From Bryobacterales bacterium F-183 (GTDB lineage: Bacteria > Acidobacteriota > Terriglobia > Bryobacterales > Bryobacteraceae), in NCBI GenBank assembly GCA_016865505.2, contig AP025252.1, positions 124,001 through 188,000 on the forward strand: DNA of 64,000 bases, given 5' to 3'. The notes below the pieces were generated by a model, which saw only the letters and a program-made list of their open reading frames with translations, made no database searches and was not told the origin of the DNA. A program made the translations under genes and the position numbers. Below, one piece after another: positions 50,232 through 57,119 of this stretch. Position 1 is the first letter of the stretch. Each line of letters starts with the position of its first letter.

Positions 50232-53216
50232 GTGCGCGAGCGAGATACGACGACATCGTGGCTCGCCGCGGGTTTTGTTCCTTTGCTGCTGTTGTTGTTC
50301 TTGAGTACGGTTTTAGCAGGGGGCATCGCCCACGGCGCGATTCCAGAAGGCCGCGCCATCCGCTTTGTGGGTTTTCAACCCACTGCACAGCCGTTTACCG
50401 AAGAAGAATTGGCGACGATTACCGGGATCAAGCCCGGGGCAGCGTATTCGCTACGCAATGTGCGTACGGCGATCCAACAGCTGTTTGCCACGGGCCGCTA
50501 TACGGATGTAATTGTCGATGCTCGCGAGGATAGCGAAGGGATCGATCTGACGTTCCAGACGGAACTGGCGTTCTTTGTGTCGCGGGTGACCGTGACCGGT
50601 GCGAAGGATCCGCCGAATGAGGGTCAGCTATCGGGCGCTACGAAGCTGCAGTTGGGCTTGCCGTTTACCGATGCCGATATGCAACCGGCGCTCGACAACA
50701 TGCAGGAGCGGCTGCGGGCCAACGGATTTTATCAGGCCACGATTACGCATCAGGTGGTTCGCGATCCATTGAAGCAGGGCGCGCAGATTGCGTTCTCTGT
50801 GGACCCGGGCAAGCGGGCGCATTTTGACAGCATCAACGTCGCGGGGTCGACGAACGAGCTTTCGTACAACGCGTTGCTGCGGGCTACAGGTTGGAAGCGA
50901 TTCTTTGGACTGCTGGGATGGCGGACGGCGACCGAGTCCAGGGTGCGCAATGGCCTCGACCATGTACAGGAGTACTTTCAGGAGCAGGATTTGTTGCTGT
51001 CGCGGGTGTCGCTGCGGCGGTTGGAGTACCACGATCAGACGAATACGGTGACGCCGCATTTGTACATCGAGCCGGGTCCCAAGGTGGAGTTGCGGTCGAG
51101 CGGCGAGAAGATGTCGCGCGGGAAGTTGCGACAGTTTGTACCCATCTTTCAGGAACGGTCTGTGGATCGGGATCTGTTGGTGGAGGGGCGGCGGAATCTG
51201 CTCGAGTACTACCAATCGCAGGGGTTCTTTGATGCGCAGGTGGGATTCGAGTTGCTGCCGAAGCAGGGCGAGAAACAGATTGTCGAGTATGTCCTGGCAC
51301 GTGGGGTACGGCGGCGGCTGGCGAATCTGGACATCACCGGCAATCAGTACTTCGACGATAAGACCATACGCGAGCGACTGGCGATTACGCCGGCGACGTT
51401 GATCCGGTACCGGAGGGGGCGGTTCAGCCAGAAGATGCTGGATCGGGATATCGAGTCGATTCAGGCGCTGTACCGGTCCAACGGGTTTCGGGAAGTGGAA
51501 GTGAAGAGCGTCATCGAGGATGGATTTGGTGGGAAGCCGAATGATCTTGGGGTGACGCTGCAAATTGCTGAAGGTCGGCAGTGGTTCATCGAGAAGATGG
51601 AGTTTGAGGGCCCTTCGGCGGAGGATATGGAGTACTTTCAGACGGCACTGAGTTCGCTGGAGGGGCAGCCGTATAGCGAGGTGAATGTACTGGCGGATCG
51701 CGACACGGTGCTGAGTTACTACTTCAACCTCGGGTATCCGGATACGGTGTTTGAGTGGAATGCCGTCGAACAAGACCAGCAGGTACGGCTGCGGTTTGCG
51801 GTACGGCCGGGCAAGCGGCAGTACGTGAAGGACGTTGTGGTGAGCGGGTTGAATGTGACGCGGCCGAAGCTGGTGGATGATCGCATCCGGTTTGCGCCGG
51901 GCGATCCGCTGTCGGATTCGAGCCTGGCCGATACGCAACGGCGGCTGTATGACCTGGGGATCTTTGCGAAGGTTCAGGTGGCGGTGCAGAATCCGGACGG
52001 CGAGGAAGACCGCAAGACGGTGCTGTACCAATTGGACGAAGCGCGGCGGTATTCGGTGAATGCCGGTATTGGTGCGGAAATCGCGAGGATTGGCGGGGGT
52101 ACGAGCTTTAACGCTCCGGCCGGTGGAGCGGGGTTTGCGCCTCGTGTGTTGCTTGGTGTGAGCCGGCTGAACTTTTTGGGCTTGGGGCACACGGTGAGCT
52201 TGCAGACTCGCGCATCGAGCATCCAGCAGAGGGCGTTGTTGTCGTATTTTGCGCCGCAGTTTCAGAATTCGGAAAACCTGAACCTGACGTTCATCGGGCT
52301 GTTTGATAACTCGCGCGATGTGCGTACGTTTACGGCACGGCGGCTCGAAGGTTCCATTCAGTTGGGGCAGCGGCTGAGCCGGGCCAATACGCTGCAATAC
52401 CGGTACGCATTCCGGCGTGTGACGGTGGACGAGAATACGCTGAACATCAATGCACAGTTGATTCCGCTGTTTACGCAACCAGTGCGGACGGGGATCTTTT
52501 CGACGACGTTTATTCAGGACCGCCGCGATGATCCGCTGGATGCGAAGCGCGGGATTTACAACACGCTGGACTTTGGATTTGCGGCGCGAGCTTACGGGTC
52601 GAGCACGTCGTTTTTGCGGCTGGTGGCTCGTAACGCAACCTACCACCGAATCAATCAGAATCTGACGTTTGCGCGCAGCTTCAACTTTGGCGTGTTGAGC
52701 CGTACGGGCGGCGAGGCGGGGATCCCGCTGCCGGAACGTTTCTTTTCCGGCGGTTCGTTTTCGCATCGCGGATTTCCGAACAACCAGGCTGGACCTCGCG
52801 ACGATGTGACGGGGTTCCCGCTGGGTGGAAATACGCTGCTGATGAATTCGCTGGAGCTACGTTTTCCGCTGATTGGCGACAATCTGGGCGGGGTCTTGTT
52901 TCACGATGCGGGCAACGTGTATTCGCGGGTGGGAGCGATCTCGTTCCGGTACCGGCAGCGGAATTCGCAGGATTTCGACTATATGGCGCATGCCGCGGGG
53001 TTCGGCGTACGGTACAAAACGCCGATTGGTCCGCTGCGTGTGGACTTCGGGTACGGGCCGAATTCGGCGCGATTCAACGGATTTGTGGGGACCCGCGAAG
53101 AGTTGCTGCGTTGCGCGGGTCCGGGTACGGTGGATCCCACCAGACCGGTGTGCGCTACGGTACCGCAGCGCATCAACCAGTTCCAGTTTCACTTCTCTTT
53201 GGGACAGGCGTTTTAG
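50232..53216 (+). CDS. BamA/TamA-family outer-membrane assembly protein with about seven POTRA units
   Basis: GTG 50232 begins a 994-residue protein with a hydrophobic signal at about 10-30 (AGFVPLLLLLFLSTVLAGG). The periplasmic part splits, by repeated strand-helix-helix-strand-strand units each with a GYY/FF-type turn, into about seven POTRA-like segments: 42-112, 113-195, 196-284, 285-360, 361-449, 450-529 and 530-604. The C-terminal barrel (605-994) has FFSGGSFSHRGFPNNQAGP, the surface loop with the conserved RGF motif, and ends in SLGQAF, a terminal Phe. It inserts or exports outer-membrane proteins. Known BamA proteins usually have five POTRA domains; seven is unusual. It is divergent from the ThiF-type gene. 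Confidence 0.9.
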   Translation: MRERDTTTSWLAAGFVPLLLLLFLSTVLAGGIAHGAIPEGRAIRFVGFQPTAQPFTEEELATITGIKPGAAYSLRNVRTAIQQLFATGRYTDVIVDAREDSEGIDLTFQTELAFFVSRVTVTGAKDPPNEGQLSGATKLQLGLPFTDADMQPALDNMQERLRANGFYQATITHQVVRDPLKQGAQIAFSVDPGKRAHFDSINVAGSTNELSYNALLRATGWKRFFGLLGWRTATESRVRNGLDHVQEYFQEQDLLLSRVSLRRLEYHDQTNTVTPHLYIEPGPKVELRSSGEKMSRGKLRQFVPIFQERSVDRDLLVEGRRNLLEYYQSQGFFDAQVGFELLPKQGEKQIVEYVLARGVRRRLANLDITGNQYFDDKTIRERLAITPATLIRYRRGRFSQKMLDRDIESIQALYRSNGFREVEVKSVIEDGFGGKPNDLGVTLQIAEGRQWFIEKMEFEGPSAEDMEYFQTALSSLEGQPYSEVNVLADRDTVLSYYFNLGYPDTVFEWNAVEQDQQVRLRFAVRPGKRQYVKDVVVSGLNVTRPKLVDDRIRFAPGDPLSDSSLADTQRRLYDLGIFAKVQVAVQNPDGEEDRKTVLYQLDEARRYSVNAGIGAEIARIGGGTSFNAPAGGAGFAPRVLLGVSRLNFLGLGHTVSLQTRASSIQQRALLSYFAPQFQNSENLNLTFIGLFDNSRDVRTFTARRLEGSIQLGQRLSRANTLQYRYAFRRVTVDENTLNINAQLIPLFTQPVRTGIFSTTFIQDRRDDPLDAKRGIYNTLDFGFAARAYGSSTSFLRLVARNATYHRINQNLTFARSFNFGVLSRTGGEAGIPLPERFFSGGSFSHRGFPNNQAGPRDDVTGFPLGGNTLLMNSLELRFPLIGDNLGGVLFHDAGNVYSRVGAISFRYRQRNSQDFDYMAHAAGFGVRYKTPIGPLRVDFGYGPNSARFNGFVGTREELLRCAGPGTVDPTRPVCATVPQRINQFQFHFSLGQAF

Positions 53217-53773
53217 GGCTTGGCCGGCGCGGGCTTGTTGGGCAGCGCGCGGAAATCCGCTTGCGAGATGTCGCGGCCGGGCCAGGCCACCTTTTGGAAG
53301 GGCCAGGACTTGGCGACCCACGCTTTCATGTCCTTGTAGAGCTTGTCCTCAAAACCTTTGTCGAAGGCTTCTTTGGTGGTCCACATGGTGGCCACTGCGT
53401 CGTAGCCTTCCTTGCGGCTGGGGCGGAGGTAGAAGCAGCCGAGTTCTTTGGAGCCGTCCTTGGTGAGTACCGCGTAGGGAAACGACTTGCGGCCTTCCCA
53501 CTGGGCTTTTTCACCTGCCATGTCCTTAGCCTGATCGTCCATGGTGAGACCTGGGCGGGGCCACTTGCCTCCCATGCGGCTTTGGATGTGCTCGATGGAG
53601 CTCATGTAGGCGTCGTAGTCGAGCTTGGCGACATCGGGGCCAAGGGGTACGAGCTTATAGTCGGCGGCAGTGTAGGTGGTGGGTACCTGAAACGACTCGG
53701 GTACGAGTTGGGCAAAGGCTGCGACGGGGAGACTTGCCAGCACTGCGAGTACGGTAGCGGCTGGACGAATCAT
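53213..53773 (-). CDS. exported GNAT-like protein
   Basis: The 186-residue product has a signal peptide (MIRPAATVLAVLASLPVAAFAQ). The mature part has the features of a GNAT family variant: EHIQSRMGGKWPRPGLTMDD, SFPYAVLTKDGSKELGCFYLRPS, EGYDAVATMWTTKEAF and the C-terminal SWPFQKVAWPGRDIS. That last block, WPF-x-PGRD, is found in a branch of acetyltransferases that contacts acetyl-CoA. A GNAT-like protein with a signal peptide is unusual because acetyl-CoA is absent from the periplasm. The stop overlaps the BamA-like gene by four bases (TTAG). Confidence 0.75.
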   Translation of the reverse strand: MIRPAATVLAVLASLPVAAFAQLVPESFQVPTTYTAADYKLVPLGPDVAKLDYDAYMSSIEHIQSRMGGKWPRPGLTMDDQAKDMAGEKAQWEGRKSFPYAVLTKDGSKELGCFYLRPSRKEGYDAVATMWTTKEAFDKGFEDKLYKDMKAWVAKSWPFQKVAWPGRDISQADFRALPNKPAPAKP

Positions 53774-53785
53774 TTCTATAGTGTC

Positions 53786-54679
53786 CTACAGCTTGCGGAG
53801 GGATTCGATTTCGGCACGGCTGAGAAAGTCGCCAGGGTTGGTTGACGCTGGGCTTTCTTTGCCCCACATCAGAATGTCGCGGCGCGAATGCGCGGTGGCG
53901 GCGTGGTTGAGCTTGCGGGCGTGGGCGAATTCGTGAGCGACGGTACGGCCGAGAGCGGTTAGGGGTACGCCAGGACGGTCCTTGATGACCATCACGCCTC
54001 GGGTAATGATGGCGGGGTCGTAGAAGCCGTTGATCTGGCCGGTTTGGGAACTGCCGAGAATGATGTCCCTCACAAAGAAGACGTGGAAGTATTGCGGGTA
54101 CTTGAGGACGTCGTAAAGGAGCCAAGCCATTTGATGGTCGGAGGTTCGCTTCTCTTTGTCGGTGTCTTTGTCGACAGCACTGAGGACTGGCTTGCCGTAG
54201 CCGAGGCGTCGCATGGTGCCGCCGTCGACGGGTAGGAGCGACACATTGGCCTGGCTCCTGAGGATGTCGTTCGCTTCGGCGAAGATGATGCTGGCTGTGG
54301 ATGAGGTTTGCTCGGTGCCCTTGGTGAGCCCTTTGACAAAGTGGTACTGCACGGGGATTTCGATTTCGAAGCCGACTTCGATGGTCCAGGTCTGGAGGAG
54401 GATGCCGGCGGGTCCTCCCTGGGAGGGGAGGATGACGTCGATGGTGGTGGTGCCTTCGGCGAGACCTTTGAGGACGACGGTACGGAAGTTGCCGCCCCAT
54501 TTTGGGGTTTGGACGTCCACGTTGAGGATCGACGGGTTGGCGACTTTGAGGGTGAGCGCCGGGTTGTCGAGGCGGAGGGTACGGAGGTCGTCAGGGGTGC
54601 GGAAGTACGGGACGAACTGCCAGAGCGCATCGGTGTCGCAGCCTTGAAAGTTGGCTTGCGGGGTCAGGAAGGGCGGCAT
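53786..54679 (-). CDS. metzincin-like putative metalloprotease
   Basis: The 297-residue protein has the zinc motif HEFAHARKLNH at 249-259, fitting HExxHxxxxxH with the third His in the metzincin position, and ILMWG with Met271, a possible Met-turn. The residue normally Gly in the motif is Lys. The N-terminal half is beta-rich (LKVANPSILNVDVQTPK, GFEIEIPVQYHFVKGL), like a calcium- or substrate-binding front domain. No export signal is obvious (MPPFLTPQANFQG), yet the gene lies 13 bases downstream on the same strand of no other gene; the exported GNAT-like gene follows after it. Catalytic activity is inferred from the motif alone. Confidence 0.72.
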   Translation of the reverse strand: MPPFLTPQANFQGCDTDALWQFVPYFRTPDDLRTLRLDNPALTLKVANPSILNVDVQTPKWGGNFRTVVLKGLAEGTTTIDVILPSQGGPAGILLQTWTIEVGFEIEIPVQYHFVKGLTKGTEQTSSTASIIFAEANDILRSQANVSLLPVDGGTMRRLGYGKPVLSAVDKDTDKEKRTSDHQMAWLLYDVLKYPQYFHVFFVRDIILGSSQTGQINGFYDPAIITRGVMVIKDRPGVPLTALGRTVAHEFAHARKLNHAATAHSRRDILMWGKESPASTNPGDFLSRAEIESLRKL

Positions 54680-54747
54680 GGTTCCACGGTAGGGTGGAAG
54701 CGATCAAGGAATCCTGAAGGCGGGGTCAAAGATTTCTCAATCGGCGG

Positions 54748-54780
54748 TGGGGACAGTGGGGTCGCGCCAGACTGTCCCCA
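54748..54780. repeat. 10-bp perfect inverted repeat with 13-base loop
   Basis: TGGGGACAGT (54748-54757) and ACTGTCCCCA (54771-54780) are perfect arms around a GC-rich loop. It lies between the GntR-type gene and the metzincin-like gene. There is no T-tract, so it is not a typical terminator and may be a dispersed palindrome. Confidence 0.65.
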
Positions 54781-54797
54781 ACTTTGAGGAGCAAAGT

Positions 54798-55892
54798 TTA
54801 GGAGGAAGAGCGGATGATTAGGGCGCTGTCGAGGAGGATTTCGCGGGGTGGGAGTCCGGGGTTGGCGACGCGTTCGAGCATGGCGGAGATGGCGGCCTCG
54901 CCGACTTCGCGGCAGGGTTGGCGTACGGTGGTGAGCGGGACGGGTAGCAGGGCGGCGTAGCCGGTGTCGTCGAAACCGGTGACGCGGATGTGGGCGGGTA
55001 TGCGGTGGCCGAGGTTGAGAAGGGTGTGCATCAGATGACCTGCCGTACGGTCGTTGGCGGCGAGGATGCCATCTGCCGGGAAAGCTTGCAGGGACTGTTG
55101 TACGGCGTTGGCGTCGCGGGGGTCGAGGGTCCAGACCTGGTGGGGGGCGATGGCGGCGTTACGGCGGAGGAGAGCCTCATGGAAGCCGGCGATGCGAGCG
55201 TCGACGGTGGCCGCGGAGTGCGGAAGGGCAACGAATGCTAGATTTTTCGCACCTTGATTGAGGAGATGGTCCGCGGCGAGGAAGCCGGCGCGGCGGTTAT
55301 CGATGCCGACGAGGTCAACGGCGCTGCGGCGAGGGTATGGCAGGGCGTCACGATCGAGGAGGATGACGCGGATGCGTGCGCCGTCGAAGATTTCGAGGAT
55401 CTGCTGGTTGACGCGGTCGCGATCGGGTCCCCATTCGAAGGGGGCGAAGAAGACGCCGGTGACGCGGCGGTTCACGAATTGACGGCACATCTGCAGGGCG
55501 TTTTCCTGTGGGCTGGCGGAGGGTGCGGAGTGGCCCCAGAGCAGGACGTGGTCCGTCATGCGGGTGGATTGGGACATGCCCTGGCAGATGGGTTCGAAGA
55601 TTTCGGTTTGGCCGAGTTCGGGGATGAGGAGGCCGAAGGTGTAGCCGGCGGAATCGCCGGTGGCGGCGGGAGCTTTGTTGGCGCGGACGTAGGTGCCGGA
55701 GCCGGCGCGGCGTTCGACGAAACCTTTAGACTGGAGGTCGCGAAGGGCGCGGCCAATGGTGATGCGGGAGGCGCCGAACTGACGCACAAGCATCGCCTCG
55801 CTGGGGAGTTTGTGGCCGGGTTCGTACTTGCCGGTGAGGATCGCCTGGCGGAGGGATTCGAAAACCTGCTGGTGACGGGGGATCGAGGTCAC
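54798..55892 (-). CDS. GntR-type transcription regulator with LacI-like effector domain
   Basis: The 364-residue protein has an N-terminal winged helix at about 1-75 (VFESLRQAILTGKYEPGHKL, LVRQFGASRITIGRALRDLQ) and a C-terminal periplasmic-binding-protein fold at about 80-364 with GLLIPELGQ, VVLIGIDNRR-like DLVGIDNRRAGFLAADHLL, and GFDDTGYAALLPVPLTTVRQ. This AraR-like layout is a sugar-responsive repressor. The sensed sugar is not known; sugar genes of this window lie far away. A partial palindrome at 55903-55922 right before its start may be its own operator. Confidence 0.9.
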   Translation of the reverse strand: MTSIPRHQQVFESLRQAILTGKYEPGHKLPSEAMLVRQFGASRITIGRALRDLQSKGFVERRAGSGTYVRANKAPAATGDSAGYTFGLLIPELGQTEIFEPICQGMSQSTRMTDHVLLWGHSAPSASPQENALQMCRQFVNRRVTGVFFAPFEWGPDRDRVNQQILEIFDGARIRVILLDRDALPYPRRSAVDLVGIDNRRAGFLAADHLLNQGAKNLAFVALPHSAATVDARIAGFHEALLRRNAAIAPHQVWTLDPRDANAVQQSLQAFPADGILAANDRTAGHLMHTLLNLGHRIPAHIRVTGFDDTGYAALLPVPLTTVRQPCREVGEAAISAMLERVANPGLPPREILLDSALIIRSSS

Positions 55893-55902
55893 AACTTGAT
55901 AT

Positions 55903-55922
55903 TACAACTTTGACAAGCTGTA
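55903..55922. promoter_or_regulatory. imperfect palindrome before the GntR-type gene
   Basis: TACAACTTTGACAAGCTGTA reads as TACAnCTTnnnnAAGnTGTA, seven matching pairs in ten. It lies 10 bases upstream of the regulator start and so is a candidate for autoregulation. Confidence 0.4.
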
Positions 55923-56022
55923 TTTCCAGCAGGTTGGCGAGGTTTTCAGGGCGTTTGGGAGTGGCACGCGGCGGAAATCGGGCGAAATCGGGCTAAACTG
56001 GAGGTGTGGTTGACCATGTTGT

Positions 56023-56040
56023 TATGACACATTTGTCATA
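56023..56040. promoter_or_regulatory. 18-bp perfect dyad TATGACA-N4-TGTCATA before the HAD gene
   Basis: TATGACA at 56023-56029 and TGTCATA at 56034-56040 are perfect arms with a 4-base spacer, 20 bases upstream of the preferred HAD start. It looks like a dimer operator. An in-frame GTG at 56006 would put it inside the coding region, one reason to prefer the later start. Confidence 0.5.
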
Positions 56041-56059
56041 TTCGGAGCAAACCATAGGC

Positions 56060-56872
56060 ATGACCAAATCTTATTTAGTAGCAAGTGATTTTGACCAGAC
56101 CTTGAGCTTCAACGATTCCGGGTTCGTCCTGGCGGAGATGCTGGGTGTGTCGAACTTTGAAGAGAAGGTGCACGGGTTGTCGCGCATCGGACTGGTGCAG
56201 CAGGGTGCGGAGTTGACGTACCTGCTGCGGCACGACCCGGAGTTCCGGCGGGTGCGGCGTGAGCATCTGGTGGAGACCGGCAAGCGGATCCGCCTGAAGA
56301 AAAATGTCTCGCGGCTGGTAGAAGCGCTGAGCGGCGAAATTGGTGGCAACCAATATACGTTCTATGTGATTTCGGCCGCGCCGAAGGAAGTGGTGGTGTC
56401 GGCACTGGAAGGGATTGTCCCGGCCGATCACATTTTCGGTACGGAACTGGGCTGGGAGCCGGGGAGCGGTGAGATTTCGTCGATCCGGCGTACGCCTGCA
56501 GGGTACGGCAAGGTGCTGGTGTTGAACGAATTGCAGAGCCGGTTGCAGATGCGGCCGGATCATACGGTGTACATCGGGGATGGGAGTTCGGACCTGTACG
56601 TGATGAACCATGTGAACAGCTGCGATGGGTTCACGATTGCGGTGTCCGAAGCCAAGTACATTACGCGGATTGCCAAGCGTACGGTGTTGAGCGACAACGC
56701 GCTGAGCGTGTTTGTGCCGATTCTCGAGGACATCGAGGGTTGGAGCGCGGGGCGGATTCGCGAATGGTTCGGCGCCCTGGGGCTGACGGTGCAGGAGTGG
56801 GACAAGGTCCGTACAGATTGGCTGACCTTGCGCGAGTCCCCGGAGCCTGCGGTTGTGGTTCCACACGTATGA
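56060..56872 (+). CDS. HAD-superfamily phosphatase (phosphoserine phosphatase-like)
   Basis: Start ATG 56060 ([19 protein letters not shown]) is preferred, since the HAD motif begins at once. The 270-residue product has motif I with Asp10 and Asp12 (DFDQT), motif II in VISAAPKE, and motif [13 protein letters not shown], with a cap domain between. HAD phosphatases of this subtype dephosphorylate small phosphates such as phosphoserine or sugar phosphates. The TGA overlaps the next ATG (ATGA), so the small membrane protein is coupled. Confidence 0.85.
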   Translation: MTKSYLVASDFDQTLSFNDSGFVLAEMLGVSNFEEKVHGLSRIGLVQQGAELTYLLRHDPEFRRVRREHLVETGKRIRLKKNVSRLVEALSGEIGGNQYTFYVISAAPKEVVVSALEGIVPADHIFGTELGWEPGSGEISSIRRTPAGYGKVLVLNELQSRLQMRPDHTVYIGDGSSDLYVMNHVNSCDGFTIAVSEAKYITRIAKRTVLSDNALSVFVPILEDIEGWSAGRIREWFGALGLTVQEWDKVRTDWLTLRESPEPAVVVPHV

Positions 56873-57087
56873 ACGTAGAGATCCTGGGGTGGATTGCGAC
56901 GGCGGCGTTTGCGTCGTCGTACATCTTCAAAGATCCGGCAACGCTGCGGCGCATCCAGGCGGGCGCGGCGTTGTTGTGGATTGTGTACGGGATACAGATG
57001 CGGGCGATGCCGGTTGTGGCGTCGAACGTGCTGGTTGCGGCAGTGGCTCTGGCCTCTACGTTACGGCGAGAGCGCGCAGAACCATAG
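56869..57087 (+). CDS. small membrane protein (YgjV/CBU_0592-like)
   Basis: The 72-residue product has three short hydrophobic segments: [34 protein letters not shown] and [17 protein letters not shown]. This triple-helix layout and the gap with PATLRRIQ resemble the YgjV-type half-transporter-like proteins, distantly like SemiSWEET. It is coupled to the HAD gene by ATGA. Its role is unknown; a lipid or sugar-phosphate link to the phosphatase is only suggested by position. Confidence 0.68.
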   Translation: MNVEILGWIATAAFASSYIFKDPATLRRIQAGAALLWIVYGIQMRAMPVVASNVLVAAVALASTLRRERAEP

Positions 57088-57119
57088 ATTTGCCCGATGC
57101 GTGATAGTATCGAGGTCGC

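Noticed and set aside
50628-52766. 712-codon open frame on the minus strand inside the BamA-type gene
   Set aside because: It is antisense to a strong coding gene with intact domains, rich in Arg/Pro/His, with no recognisable motif; it is a shadow caused by codon bias.
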